The notes under the pieces: model-generated | Databases searched by the model: none | Told to the model about the DNA's origin: nothing | What the model saw: the letters and a program-made list of their open reading frames with translations, nothing else | Source: Macrophomina tecta | Taxonomy: Eukaryota; Ascomycota; Dothideomycetes; Botryosphaeriales; Botryosphaeriaceae | Direction of reading: 5' to 3' | DNA length: 64,000 bases | Assembly: GCA_024180945.1 (NCBI GenBank) | Contig: JAKSGN010000041.1 | Span: 868,001-932,000 of the forward strand | Translations under genes and position numbers: made by a program | Shown: positions 34,808-46,823 of the stretch, one piece after another | How the letters are laid out: every line of letters starts with the position of its first letter | How positions within the stretch are numbered: the stretch's first letter is position 1

Positions 34808-35133
34808 GCTTCTTCGATCCACCAAGAAGAGATAGTGAGAGTAATTTTGATGTTGAGAGCGGTCTTCAAGGCGGCATGAAAGCGTATTGCTGAGAAATTG
34901 GGTATATTATAGATTTGCCCTGCCGCAGCGCGTAGTAGATAGATGTATGTACCAACTGCAGGTGCGAGTGACCAGTCTTGGGAGATCATTGTGCCATTTC
35001 AACTTTTCCCGTCCTTCATACCAACCATCTTAATGCATAACTCCTTACACCCGTGCCCAAACTTAATCCTTATGCATGCTCTCAACATCAAACGGTTGAA
35101 TTCTACCCTAGAAGAAACCGTTGTGCTAGCCCA
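34808..35133. other. Convergent 3' spacer
   Basis: 326 bp between the ORC1 and PRP46 stop codons. It is AT-richer than the flanks and contains only the two 3' untranslated ends. Confidence 0.5.
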
Positions 35134-36703
35134 TTAAAACTTCTGCCTCCCCAGCGTCGGCTTCCAATCCAAAGGATGTGTCTCAGGCGTAGCAGTCTCA
35201 TCGGGCTTCCACACCTTGATCGTCTTGTCCGCCTCACCCGTGATTAACCGCAGGCCAGTGAGATCAAAGGTACTGCTCATGATCCCAGCCTCGGCATCGA
35301 GCGAGCCGGGCTGGGCGATGGAGTCGAGGCTCTGGAAGCGGTGGCCGGTTTTCCAGTCCCAGAAGGAGACGGAGCCGTTGTCGGCGCCGGAGAAGAGGAC
35401 GTTGTCCTCATTGACGGCGAGGGTGTTGATGATGGCGTTGTGGCCCTCGAAGTTCTGCATGAAGGCGCCCTCGGGGCACTTCCACTGCTTGATGGAGCCG
35501 GCGCTGGCTGAGGCGAAGGTGAATTCCTTGGGGTGGGTGGTGAGGGCGCGAACGCCCTTTTTGTGGTGCGTGAGGACGCCCATAGTCTTGCCGGCGGCGA
35601 GATCCCACATGCGGACGGTGGTGTCGAGCGATGCCGAGATGACCTGCGGGTCAGCCTCCTGGCACTTGACGTCGCAGACCGTCTGCTTGTGGCCGGCGAG
35701 GACGTGGACGTTGCTGCGGGTGCGCATGTCCCAGACGCGGGCCACGCCGTCGCGGCCACCGGTCACTAACACATCCAAGGTCGGGTGCAGGCTCAGTGTG
35801 TAGACGCCGCTGAGGTGGCCGTGGTAGTCGCGGATGACCTTGTTCGTCTCCAGGTCCCAGCACTTGACCTTCTTGTCCTCGCCGCACGAAAAGAGGTACG
35901 GGTGCCGCGGTGACACGGCCAGCCCGCGCACCGTCGAGATGTGGCCCGTCAGCGTGAGCTTGAGGTTGCCTGACGCCAGATCCCAGATCTTGATGGTGCG
36001 GTCGCCTGCGCCGCTTGCAAACCACTGGTTGCCCGGCTCGACCGCCAGCGCGCGCACCCAGCCGAGGTGCCCTGAGATGACGCGCATCAGCTTCCACGGT
36101 GCGTGCCAGTCGGGCTTGGGCTGCCGCAGCACCTCTCGCCGCACCAGGCTGCTGCCCGGCAGGTCGCGCTGCGGCGTCGGCCCATTGGCGTTAGGCGGTA
36201 GCGGGTTGCCCTTTCCGCGCACTGTCAGGGCAGTTGAAGCTGCAGCCGCATTCCTACGCTCCTCGTCCTTCTCGGAGATGCCCTCGATCATCTTGACCAT
36301 CTTCGGGTCGGATGGCTGGTCCTCGGCCGATGCCTGCTTTGCCTTCTTCCGGCGCGCGGCGGCCGTCGCAGCAGCGCTTGCTTGCTTGGCGGCGAGCGCT
36401 GCTGGCAGCTCTTTCACATCTTGGTACTCGGAGCGGATGCGTGCGGCGACAGATTCGCGGTCGGTGAGCTCGGCGGGGGATGCGGTGGTTGGGACGATGG
36501 AGAAGGCGGCGGTGGAGGAGTTTTCGAGGGCGGAAAGCGAGGCGAAGTCGGCAGCGAAGACCTCACGTGTCCTTTTTGCGGAGGTGCGTACGAGGTTCTG
36601 TATGGGCTCAATGGTTAGAGGACGCTACTGGATGCTGGACTTGATGGTAACTTACGACTGTGGCGGCGGAGACGGGAGGAGGGGAGGAGGCGACGTCAGT
36701 CAT
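35134..36703 (-). CDS. PRP46: Pre-mRNA-splicing WD40 protein Prp46/PLRG1
   Basis: Two exons, 36656-36703 and 35134-36597, encode 503 aa. The first exon is only 48 bp ([16 protein letters not shown]) and lies in a different frame. The N-terminal third is helical and Ala-rich ([19 protein letters not shown]). From about residue 185 come seven WD40 repeats, starting with [20 protein letters not shown] and running through [41 protein letters not shown]-type and [11 protein letters not shown] repeats. The protein closes with the family end [13 protein letters not shown]. Prp46 belongs to the Prp19-associated complex (NTC) that activates the spliceosome in the nucleus, next to Cef1/Cdc5. Sequence is highly conserved, so the identification is firm. 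Confidence 0.94.
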
Positions 36704-37237
36704 GGTGAGCGGGCGAGCGGCGTGACAGGCGGAGGGTAAGAACTGGGTCTATGAAGGCGTCATGGGGTGGGGTCGTGGCCGTAGGTAGAGGTTGGCAGCG
36801 GAAGTTGAAGTTCGCGCACCGTCGCGTCTGGAGCATTGAAAGTTGCGGGTGCTTTGCAGACCCACGCTAGCCGTGTCTTGGCATGCGTAAGGCTGAACCC
36901 TCCCGCCCTTCTTTTTTCCATCTTATCTGTGCTCCATTTGGTTCACTCGAATATGTTACAGTGGGATTAAATGCCCCATTGGAGCTACCTTTGCCTACCT
37001 GAACTTTCCGTGTCAGTCTGCAAACCGAGAGGACTCGAGAAATATGAAATCCTGTCATGAAAGAATCTTGCCTTCCACTGTCAAGACCGTAAGTGAATGG
37101 CATAGATCGAGCAAGATATCTCCATGAACTCCGACGCTATGTTTAAGGCTAAAGAAGAACCACCTAGCAGTTAAGCAATATATAGGAAGAAGCCAGAGCC
37201 ATGAGCAAAAGTTCTAGCTCACGGAACCCGCACTCGA
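36704..37237. other. Intergenic, PRP46 promoter and NLR 3' end
   Basis: No gene supported in these 534 bp. The left part is the GC-rich PRP46 leader. The right part is AT-richer and is presumably the NLR 3' region. Confidence 0.5.
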
Positions 37238-40200
37238 TCAAGACTTCAGGAACTTCTTCAACCTGTCCAGCTTACTCTGCTTCGGTTTCAAGTGCGCATT
37301 CGTTTTCTTCGACTGTTCCAGCTGTGCCACCAGCCTCTCCGCAAACGCGCCATCCACCTCGCCGACAACCTTCCTCAATATTTCGTCTGCGGGCGTCTTC
37401 TGCACCGTCACGAACGGATTTGCGTTATACTCGAGAAACAGTGCAGCGAGTTCTCCCAGTCGGATGCGTTCGTCCCGAGTCAGGTTCGATTTTACATCTA
37501 TTCCTGTCGACATGTTGGACAACAAGAGGTACCACGGCGTCTTGTAGTTGGACGAGGCTACAGACAGGTTCGGCTGCGCGTTGTGCTGGAGCAGCAAGCG
37601 GACGAACCGCATGTCAACACTCTCTCTTTCAATCGCCGTAGCAAGCAGGTTGTTTGATTGTCTGTGCTGGTGAGATGGTAGCTCGAGATCGCCACCGTGC
37701 TCGCCTTCTCTGAGCGCGTTCTCGACGTACGAGTAGAAACCGCTCAAGAAGGCGAAATCGAAGAAGGTTGAGGCGCCGGTGCGCTGTGGGCACGCGTTTG
37801 TCCAGTGAGGATCGCTGACAAGCGGAACACAGGACTGGATGTTCTTGCGCCATTGCTCCTTGTCTGGATTCTGAGTCCCGACGAGCTTGGTAGCTGCACG
37901 GTCGAGTTGGGTGAGAATGGCAAGGTTTGTTTCCATATCTTCCGCCTCAACAATCTTGGACAACTTGAGGCAGCTGGTGGCGAGGTACTGGAAGCAGTCG
38001 AAGGAAGAATTTGCGGGATCGGATCGCTTCAGACAGCGCAAGTACCCTGTGCATAGAGCCAGTTTGATGTCGTAGTCACTTTCGGGAGATCCGTTCTGGA
38101 TTGATTCCTGGATTTCCTTTTTATTAACAAAGTCCTTTGCGGTCCTGTGGATGTACTGGACATTGGCCCATGCGCCATTCTCTTTGTAAGATGGTACTTC
38201 GAATAGATTTGCACACAGATGCCCGAGCCGGCGTCGTGTGGTGTCGGCGAGAAGGCCCAACTCCGATGAAGTCAAAGGCTGGAAGTCATCCTCCAAAGCT
38301 TGATAAGGGCCATCATCTGCATACTGAAGAGATAGCAACGACAAAGGTGCATCGGCTGTTTCGATGAGTCGGAACAATCTGGAGGATTGTTGGAAGTCAT
38401 TTTCCTTGATTCGAGACCAAGTCTTCTCGAATAATTCCTTCAGTTCCGATGGATATTCGCGGAGACGATTGCGCAGATCCTTTGTTGTGTCATTATCTTG
38501 AATGCCTTCAAGTAAAGCTGCCATGACGAGTTGAACCCACAGGAAGACGCCATCCGAACTGCGCGCAATCTCATGTATCAGGTCTTCGCACCGTTCAGGT
38601 TCCCTTTCTTGAAGCTTCAGAAACACCTCACTTTGCAAAAATCGGTCTTTGACGTAGAGCTCGATATCGGACTCTGTAAGTTGTTCTAGTGAGAGCGAGG
38701 GTCTGCCATCGAAAGCTGCCTCGAATTCTAGCCAAGGCCGGCTAGAAACGCAAACCTTGACATGGCGGCGATTGACGCAGCATTCCAAGATAAATTCAGC
38801 CAGAGCCTTGGGGTCCCCTTCATACTCGTCCAACCCATCTATCATGATCAGATAGCTTCTGGAGTCGTCAGAAACGAGAGTCCTAAAGGCGTCCTCAAGC
38901 TCTGGCAAGGTCCAGGGGCGGATGTCTAGGCCAAAGAGCGCATTGTATTGCCATCTGTCGGGGAAGAGCTTCGGTACAAGGCTAAGATTTTCTTCAATGC
39001 CCTGGTACAGGAGAGCCCGCAGGAGGCCCTCTTTTGACATTTGCATAACCTCGCCGGAGTTCCAGAAGAAAAATCCGGCGATGACAAGATGACTCCCCTT
39101 GCACCAGGATCGCAGTTCTTGTCTTAAGCGCTCATCATCGTGCAGCAGCTTCATGAGCGTTGATTTCCCAGAGCCAGGCTTTCCTTTGATCCAGTAAAGG
39201 GGCTCATATCCTTGAAGCCAATGTCTGTAGCTGTCCCAATCGGGTGACCGCTCACTCTTGTCGGAGAACCTTCTGGTGAGCTGTGTCATCCACCAGCCTC
39301 GTCTGGGAGATTCGGGTTTGTGCTGCAGTGCGTGGTCATTGGACGTCGTCGTCGGGGAGATCGTCTCTGAATCACCACCGTCCCCATGATCCGTTCCCAG
39401 GAAGACCCACTCAAAGGTCTCTTTGTGTGCTTTCGAAATATCGCGGTATCGACTCCTCATATCGTGGAACTTGAGGTGCTGCAAGATTTGCCTTTCCAGG
39501 GTCTCGCCCCTTTGCTGTATTGCCGTCTCAGACAGCAGCAAAGAGAATGACTTGGGATCATGCTTGCCACCAAGTTGGACCAGGTTCTCCAGAATCACTC
39601 TTTGGTAGCGGTGTTTCTCTGCAGCTTCATCCCGTTGCTGCTTGATTGCGTCTAATGCCCTCTGATCGTCGAGCTGGCCAGTCTGAGTTCGCACAAGGTC
39701 GCTGATTCGATCGTTGTATCGTAATTCTTCTTTTTGCATGCGGACCAAGGAATCGTCAAGCAGTTTTTGATAGGTGATCTCAAGAAACCGCACGTGTTCT
39801 TGCACAGCATTGAGCACACTCTCACCCATTTGATCGCGGAGCGTCTTTAGGTGGGCTAAATGCGTGTCGACATGCTCTTCCTTCCAGACACTGAGAAGGG
39901 CCTCGCGGAAGGTGCTCCATGTCTGTGCCGAGTCCTTGGCTTTCGACTTCAAGTCGGACAGTGCACCCAAAAGCGCTTGCGCGACCTCGTTGCAATCATT
40001 ACACCAGTTTGAGAGTTGTTCCTCGACCTCAGTGAGGGTGTCCTCGTGCTCTCGCTCTCTCCGCTTGTCGGGCGTTTCAGCTGGTTTTTCTTCGGGTTTG
40101 GTGTGCTTCAGGCGTTGCTTCACTCTCTCATGCCTACTCTTTACGTCGTCCTTCTCTCTGAAACGGGTCACGGTGAATTTCATGCCATCGTTGAGTTCGA

Positions 40201-40357
40201 CGAGGCTTCTGGTAACAGTTTCGAGTTCGGAGAGTTTGATAAGGCTGGCGGCGTCGAATCCGTGAGGCTCATTCTCCTTGTCGATAAGACGGGTGGTAAA
40301 GTTGATGAAGTGGACGACATTGGAAGCTAAGCCTAGGGCGATAAGCGGATCTGCCAT
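37238..40357 (-). CDS. NACHT-type NLR (STAND) protein
   Basis: One uninterrupted frame of 1039 aa. The N terminus (MADPLIALGLASNVVHFINF) resembles the hydrophobic start shared by many fungal STAND proteins. Residues 60-260 form long charged coiled coils. The nucleotide-binding module has the leader HKETFEWVF, Walker A IKGKPGSGKST (390-400) and Walker B SYLIMIDGLDEYEGD (501-515), then a sensor (VCVSSRPW) and the SDGVFLWVQLVMAALLEG helix of the fungal DUF7791-like winged region. The C-terminal 200 residues contain weak ankyrin-like stretches (RFVRLLLQHNAQPNL, ELAALFLEYNANPFV). Fungal NLRs act in self/non-self recognition and regulated cell death. The N-terminal effector type (HeLo-like or other) cannot be settled by eye. 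It is intronless and complete, with no sign of decay. Confidence 0.88.
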   Translation of the reverse strand: MADPLIALGLASNVVHFINFTTRLIDKENEPHGFDAASLIKLSELETVTRSLVELNDGMKFTVTRFREKDDVKSRHERVKQRLKHTKPEEKPAETPDKRREREHEDTLTEVEEQLSNWCNDCNEVAQALLGALSDLKSKAKDSAQTWSTFREALLSVWKEEHVDTHLAHLKTLRDQMGESVLNAVQEHVRFLEITYQKLLDDSLVRMQKEELRYNDRISDLVRTQTGQLDDQRALDAIKQQRDEAAEKHRYQRVILENLVQLGGKHDPKSFSLLLSETAIQQRGETLERQILQHLKFHDMRSRYRDISKAHKETFEWVFLGTDHGDGGDSETISPTTTSNDHALQHKPESPRRGWWMTQLTRRFSDKSERSPDWDSYRHWLQGYEPLYWIKGKPGSGKSTLMKLLHDDERLRQELRSWCKGSHLVIAGFFFWNSGEVMQMSKEGLLRALLYQGIEENLSLVPKLFPDRWQYNALFGLDIRPWTLPELEDAFRTLVSDDSRSYLIMIDGLDEYEGDPKALAEFILECCVNRRHVKVCVSSRPWLEFEAAFDGRPSLSLEQLTESDIELYVKDRFLQSEVFLKLQEREPERCEDLIHEIARSSDGVFLWVQLVMAALLEGIQDNDTTKDLRNRLREYPSELKELFEKTWSRIKENDFQQSSRLFRLIETADAPLSLLSLQYADDGPYQALEDDFQPLTSSELGLLADTTRRRLGHLCANLFEVPSYKENGAWANVQYIHRTAKDFVNKKEIQESIQNGSPESDYDIKLALCTGYLRCLKRSDPANSSFDCFQYLATSCLKLSKIVEAEDMETNLAILTQLDRAATKLVGTQNPDKEQWRKNIQSCVPLVSDPHWTNACPQRTGASTFFDFAFLSGFYSYVENALREGEHGGDLELPSHQHRQSNNLLATAIERESVDMRFVRLLLQHNAQPNLSVASSNYKTPWYLLLSNMSTGIDVKSNLTRDERIRLGELAALFLEYNANPFVTVQKTPADEILRKVVGEVDGAFAERLVAQLEQSKKTNAHLKPKQSKLDRLKKFLKS

Positions 40358-43300
40358 GCTGACGGCTCGGTGAATGGAATGTCAAATCTACATGGGACTG
40401 GGAAGCGAAGGATGTTGGAGGCGCTTTTGAGCGCCACTCCAGCCAGGTCAGGCTGGGTTGACGCTGAGGTCTTCTGCCTGCTCTGGAGCTGAATGAAGAG
40501 GCTGGAGGGGCGCAGCGGCGCCAGCACCCTGTCACTGCATCGCGCCAGGCGCTAACGGCTCCTGCGTCACCCACTAAGGCATCTCCAACTTTCCACCTTG
40601 TGCGGCGTAACCCAGCCCACCGGTGTCTGGAAGGCACGCAGCAGGATCTGTGGAGGCGGAGCAGGCGCATCTGCTGTACCTTGCAAGGCCGCGGCGCAGA
40701 TTGGTTAATGGAGGTCTTGAGGTGCGGTAGGCTCCGGGCTGTGAAGCCTTGACAACACTCCACAAGCACATAGCTCCGGGCTGCGGCCGGACAAGCTCCA
40801 AGGGGAAGGGACAGCAGGTGAGCGCGCGCGTAGGTGGACGGGCTGGTGTGATCCGGCTGCAGAACAGCCTTGGGCCTAGCCGCCTGGGGCACTGGAGCGA
40901 ACTGTTTGTGGTCTGACGAGAGCACGCAGCTGGAAAAGCCTGCTGACGGGAACTTGGCGCGACGCAAACCTCTGTCAGCCCAAAGAAGTATTCGCGATGC
41001 CTATCGGCCACAGAGCTGGGTGTTGAGGTTTGTGTCCACGACCAACCGCGCAGTGCTCCGGGTGGTGATCCGCGCGTCCCGCCATGAAGCCTCGGCTTCT
41101 GTGCTGCTCCTAAGTTTAGAAGCCGCCTGTGTTCGGTTAGCGCTTCATCTCGCTCCAAGAGACACCGGAGCCTCCCGCGCGTGGGAGATGGGGATGAGCA
41201 AGCTCCCCGAGCCGTCGTCTATTGTCATTTTGTGAAGTTCTGTAGGCGAAGCCAATTCGCAGGTAGATTGACAAGCCTGGCACATTCACCGGCGAGCACC
41301 TCGTGTCTTGCCAAGACTTGTCCTCGTGCTGGCGGCAAGCAAGAATGCCATGTTCGCTGCGTTGGGCGATCAGCAGTCACGATAGCATGCACGGCTAACC
41401 GTTGTGCTATCAAGAAGAGCAGAGAGAGGTAAGGCTGAGACGTGGTGATGGCGGCCGGCAAGTCCGGCGAAGCGACGGTCGACTTTGGCCGACATTTTGC
41501 CAGCAGGCGCAGATCACGGCCTCCCGATGACGAGGGACACAAGGGTGCGGCGATGGCGCAGCTCAGCCGTGCCGGACCTGAGGCCTGAATCCGGCCGCGA
41601 GATGTCATGGCCCCGCAGATCCTCGTCCCCCAACGTTGACCTTCATGTCCGAGCAGGTTTCAATGACGATAGCCGTCACCTGAGCCTCGGGGCAGGCCGC
41701 GGCGTGTCCTCCTCGAGTCTTGTTGCCTGTTTGCCATCGCAGACAGAAGACGTCGAGCCGGCCAAACAGATTATGCGGTTGTGAAACCCGTTCGGAGTGA
41801 GGTTGATGGTGTCTAAACTCGATTGATGTCGGTGGCGGCGTCGAGAGCAAGTCTGCGCGAGAGCAGGAGCCAGAGCCGCCTGGACCCCTACTGGCCCTGC
41901 CTCTTTGCGCTGGATGGATTCCTTGTCCTGCTCGCACACAGCTTCGCCTACTGACTTCTGCGCTTTCATGCACTCGCCCGCGAAGTTGGGCCTGAAACAA
42001 ATCACGCAGATGTCCGACATCCTCTTCAGCACAGAGTTTCATGAGGCTGGGCATTACGCGCCGCAGCAAAGCCAGAGTGGAAGAGGAGAAGAAAAGAGGA
42101 AGAAGGAGAGGAAGAGGAAGCCCGCCGTCGGGCCATCAACGGGTGATCAGAGCTGGGAGGCGCCCACGTTGGGCAGTGCAACGCGGCGAATGGAGGCCCG
42201 GCGGGAGGGACCCTTAGCGGCGCTGTCGCAATCGCCAAGGTGACAACTGACAAGTCACACCCAAGCGGCAAACCGGCGCCAGGCGAGCGGTGTCGGGGGG
42301 GGTTCCTGATTCACGCATGCGGGCGGAGGAGCAGCGACATCATGCGGATCCCTGAGGAAGGCGGCACACCACTCCCAGCCGGCGATTGCTGGAGCAGGCG
42401 CTGGTGGCTGGCCCCCTCGAGCCGGCGCGAGATTGGCACCCACCACCACCCACCACCCACCGCCCACCACCACAGCGTGGGGAAATAGGCGCAGGCGCGG
42501 GCATGCAGCACCGCGGGCCGGCGCTTACGTCAACGCGCCCACGCGGAGAGCTCGCGCTTCGGGCGCTGTCGGACGAAACGGACAGGCCCATCCAGCAGAC
42601 AGCAAGCGACTATTGGCACGCAGCGATCTCAGCGACGCGGGCCTGGGGCGGCTCGAGCTTGCGCAGGCGGGGCGGCAGGGTCGCTGGGCGGAAGAGCGGA
42701 AGGCCAGGGCGGCGGCGAGCGGCGTGCCAACGAAGCACGGCGGGCCATGGACGACAGGCTGGGGAGCGACATGGAGGGCTGCAAGCGCGAGCTTCTGGAA
42801 CACCGGGACGGGTTGGTGGAGGGCGGATCAGATGGACAGGAAGGGGGAACAGCGGTCAGCACCGCTGCACGAAGACGCCGCGACGCTGGCGACTCGGGCG
42901 CAGCGCGCGCTCGATTCGAAGGCTGTGCCGGCCATTGGCCAGCCCTGCATTAGGCGGCCCAGAGCGGCTAGCGCGCTGGCCGAGGCCCACAGCCCGTCGT
43001 GCCTGGGTGCTGCGGCGCAAGATTGCTCGATCCGCCGCCCGCGAGCGCCGCTGCCTCGCGCTCGCCGTGCTGGCCGGCCACTGCTCGCGGCGGAGAGCAT
43101 GGCAGCGCGCCGTAGGTGTCGGAGGGCGGTGGGTTTGGCGAGGGCGTGGCGCAGGAAGCCTCGAGGAGCGGACGGCGCGGGCGCGGGCGCGGGCGCGGGC
43201 TGCGAGGTGAATGCTGGACCTGGTCGGCCGGCCAGTTGAAACACTCGGACACACACTTCGCCACCGCCTGGCCCGCGCGCTGGTGGCAGTCCAGTGACCA

Positions 43301-43658
43301 GCCCTCGACTCGCATTTGACTGGCGGCCCTCGCCCTCACCCCTCGTTCTCAAAGACCGATAACCGCCTTCTTCTGTACTCCAGCCTTCTCCGCCAATACT
43401 TCCATTCGCACTCCAACGCTTTCTCCAACCCCCTTCCTCGCCCCGCATCCATTCTCCGCGCATCAGCATCGCTCCGCCGACTCTCGCCGCATCCCTTTGT
43501 TTCGCCTTTGTTGTGACCCTCCCGAGTCTCGACGTCGGGTGACCCCAAACGTAACCCACGCCAGCCCCTCGAACCACACCGGCTCACTCCACCACCACCG
43601 CGCCGCATATTACCAGCACCCCGCGCCTCTCCGCCCAGCATCACCACACGTCGTCAGC
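40358..43658. other. Gene-poor GC-rich region
   Basis: No gene supported. From about 42300 to 43300 composition is so GC-rich that frames of 250-275 codons are open on both strands at the same place, a sign of base bias rather than coding. It includes ACC/CCA repeats at about 42437-42475 and a GGGCGC repeat at about 43172-43202. The last 300 bp are CT-rich and serve as the leader of the gene at 43659. Confidence 0.5.
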
Positions 43659-44329
43659 ATGTCTTCCTCCAACTTCTACTACGGTGCTCCCCACCACAAC
43701 GTCCACATGAACCACTCGCAGCAGCACCACCCCGGCGGCCGCCCCCGGAGACAACCTCGCTCCGCTGCTGCCCACAACCACAAGCAGTTCCGCAACATCA
43801 GGACTCCCAAGGAGACCGTTGAGGCTGCCAACGTCGTCGCCTTCCGCCGCGACTTTGAGGCTGCCCGCTCCTTCGACCTCGAGGACGACGAGATCTTCTG
43901 CCCGTTCCACCTACTTACCGACGACGATGTAAGTGCTGATACGTGCCGCAAGAGGACTCCGGACCGTCGCGCACCAGCTGCGTGATTGGATTTCTGATGA
44001 ATTTTGATGGCTAATGTGCTGCCGCACAGCTGCAATCCATCCACTCTTCCGGATCGGACCGATCGTCGCTGTCAAGCGGCTCGCCCGAATCGTCCCCGCT
44101 GCAGCACCAGCTCCAGCCCACCCCGAGCTTCGTCCTCTCTTCGGCCTCCAACCCCTTCACCCCGAGCAACTTCCAGCCTTCTCAGACGAAGCTCCACCAG
44201 CCCCTGGCTCAACGCACTCGCAACGCAATTCCCATCGTTGACCCCAGCACGCGCAACGTTGCCAGCCCGCCGCCCTCGGTCTCGCCTGCGAGGCAGATGC
44301 AGCAGCAGTTCATGCCCCGTCGCTGGTAG
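43659..44329 (+). CDS. Conserved fungal protein of unknown function
   Basis: Two exons, 43659-43928 and 44030-44329, encode 189 aa. I cannot assign a function. The protein looks disordered: a His/Gln/Arg-rich start, then FRNIRTPKETVEAANVVAFR, the acidic stretch SFDLEDDEIFCPFHLLTDDD, a Ser-rich block (SSGSDRSSLSSGSPESSP), and a C-terminal RNAIPIVDP...VASPPPSVSPAR segment. Pairing of short conserved blocks with Ser/Pro-rich linkers suggests a regulated adaptor. I believe similar proteins occur widely in Pezizomycotina, but that is from memory and unverified. The intron lies right after DDD. The 5' leader is long and CT-rich, as for a well-expressed gene. Confidence 0.75.
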
Positions 44330-46152
44330 ATGGGTCTGCCGGCACTGAATGCCGGGGGCGACTCTATCGGATCGCATTGTAGCGTGCTGCGTTGTTGGGC
44401 TGGTGGGTGTTCTCCCTTCACTTCCGGATCTCTATTGCTATAATACCCGCCCTTTCCGGAGGATCCGCTTATAATTCTGCTACTACGTTCTTTTTGTACA
44501 AAGGTCGACGACATTTCTCCTAGGGATACCCCCCTCCATCCTGGACGACGGCGTTGCAATGCGGCGAAAAAAAAAAACCACCCCAAAATTCTCATTCTGA
44601 TAGATCGCGTCTCTGGCATCGTCATCATGTTGGCTTGAGCGTTCTTACGGCATTTCATCGTAACGGCTTGGGTTGCGTACATCGGTGTTTTTCGGCTTTC
44701 ACATCAAGAAAAATCATAAAGAGGTGTTATTTCGGACTGGGCGGGCTGATGTTGGATTATCTGCCGCGCAGAGTGGGACACACAATTTCCTATGTTAGCG
44801 GGACTTCATGGCGGTCGGATTTGGCGGTAGTCACGGTGTTGTCTTGCGCAACGGGTTGGTTTTGCTAGTATACCACGGCGAAAGTCCTTGTTTTTGATGC
44901 ACAAGAAATCTAGCGGCGGTGTCGGTTGGGAATGTTGTCTTAGCTTTTCTTGTTTTCACCCTTTCATCCTTACTGTCAGCGCCTTGCACGGCAGAGGAAC
45001 AAAGCACATTGTCCTTCGTCCACCTTCTGTTCTTTGGTATCGTCTTCTTTTAGGATACACTTTACAAAGACGCATGTACGCTGGGACGAGATCATGGCTT
45101 CTATTCTTCATCTGCATTAGCTTTTCTTGGTTCCTTCTCACTAGCTGGCGTGGGATCGGTTGATGTATACGTTCTCACGGTTCCTGTCGTTCGTTTGGAT
45201 ACAGGGCAATTAGTACTACAGCACTTGCTATCCTGTTTAGGGACTGAATTTATCTCCTCTATCGCATCAATTCGCATTGCTCACTGTGATGCGAAGAGCG
45301 TTTGCCCAATGACTGGAAGGTCAGACGTGGGCGGCTTGAGAGAGCTCGCGTGGACTCGAGCTGCTCTTGCTCTCCCGCGTGAGCCGTTTGATTCAGGTGC
45401 ATTCAGGACGAAAGCAACGTGCACGGGAGTTGCTGCATTTCGTTACGACTGTCGTCGTCTTGAAACATTCCACGCATGTCGTTTGGGTGTCTCATAGCAG
45501 CTGCACCTGAAATCCGGTCTCCTTGCATGCATGCAGGAGCGGTGTCCGCTCGCAAGCAACCCATGTCAGGGCCTGTGGCTACACAGCCAGTAGGAGTGGC
45601 AGTCCACCACGGCTGCACTGGATATATGCAAGCGGGAGAAGAATGCGAGAGAGCGGTTGGCGACTCGCAGGCTTCACAAAAGGCGCAACGTAATTCGAAC
45701 AGTGGGCACTCGTGCGCACGGGCCTACGACAATGACGACACGAGGGCGATGATGGAAAGCTCCCCCAGCTAGCACATGGAAAGCCGAGGACCCCATAAGA
45801 CCTGTATCTCCTGCTCCCTGCGGCCACTCTCCCCTCATCATCTACTCCGCATCCCTGCTGAATTTTTGCTCTACACGCTCTCTGTGACCAAAGGTGAGCG
45901 AGCCCGAATGCTGTTCGCCCCAAGCTCCCAGCTCCCTCGCTACCGGAGCTGGGCTACAGCTCACACATCCCCACTCCCTATCCCTCGATGCTGCTTTCCC
46001 CCCGCCCGCACTATTAACCTGCGCTTTCCATCTATCCGTCATCGCTTTTCCAGGCCAATTCAACTGATGTCTCAATTGTGGCTCAATACAGCACCCACTA
46101 CCTAAGCCTCGTCACCAACTTCCTCCACCTTCCACCCAAAACAAATACAAAC
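44330..46152. other. Intergenic
   Basis: No gene supported. It has the AT-richer 3' region of the gene ending at 44329, with an A-run at about 44566-44576, then mixed sequence. The leader of the small mitochondrial-type gene begins at about 46000 and is CT-rich. Confidence 0.5.
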
Positions 46153-46823
46153 ATGTCCGCTCTCAAGAGCTTTGCTCGCGTCCCCCGCGCCCCCGTCTTC
46201 GCTGCCCAGCGCATGGGTTTCCAGACCTCCGCGATAAGGCTGGCAGGCAAGGAATCGAAACTTCGTAAGCCGCCCTCTCATTATCGAAGCACATCTCTTT
46301 GTCGGGGTGCAGGAGGGGCAGAGCACAAAACAGCACGCAAGCACGCATTAGCGGCAGTAATATGAGCATCAACGCTGCCCAAGCGCGACTTCAAGGCCGA
46401 GGCCCGATTAAGACGGCTCCGGCTCGGTCAGTTACTTTCATGGCCACTTCGCTGCTTCTGATCGTGGAATCTCTACCGTCGCTGCGTTTTACACACACAT
46501 CACAGACGTAGATGTCCAGTTCGTAATACCTACTAACGTTGATTCAAAACAGACCACGAGGGTCGCCCTGAGGAGGTCGAGCAACACAAGCAGGACTTGC
46601 TGAAGAAGACAAAGGAGGGAAAGGGTCACTGGAAGGACGAGCTGGCTTCGGACAGCGAGTCGATTGTACGTGGCTACCTGCGCTTCGCATGCTGCTCAGC
46701 AACAATCACTGATCACACCGTACTCTACAGATTAAGGCTGACCGCGGCGAAGTCGAGGCTTCGCAAGAAACAATCGAGAAGCTGCAGAAGGAGACGGAAG
46801 AGCTTGCCAAGAAGAAGGACTAA
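46153..46823 (+). CDS. Small mitochondrial-type protein, IF1-like layout
   Basis: Three exons, 46153-46264, 46553-46665 and 46731-46823, encode 105 aa. None exceeds 113 bp, so the gene is easily missed. Residues 1-30 (MSALKSFARVPRAPVFAAQR, then MGFQTSAIRLAG) look like a mitochondrial presequence with an F-x-TSAIR cleavage zone. The mature part is highly charged and helical: HHEGRPEEVEQHKQDLLKK, GKGHWKDELASDSES, then EASQETIEKLQKETEELAKK. The small size, presequence and charged coiled coil recall ATP synthase inhibitor IF1, but I do not see its inhibitory motif clearly, so the function stays open. The first intron is 288 nt. The coding ends of exons agree in phase. Confidence 0.75.

Noticed and set aside
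33964..34989. 341-codon minus-strand frame
   Set aside because: Shadow of the ORC1 C-terminal exon on the opposite strand.
35834..36739. 301-codon plus-strand frame
   Set aside because: Antisense shadow of the Prp46 gene.
42386..43577. Overlapping plus (274 and 268 codons) and minus (249 codons) frames
   Set aside because: All are open together in very GC-rich DNA, so lack of stops is compositional.
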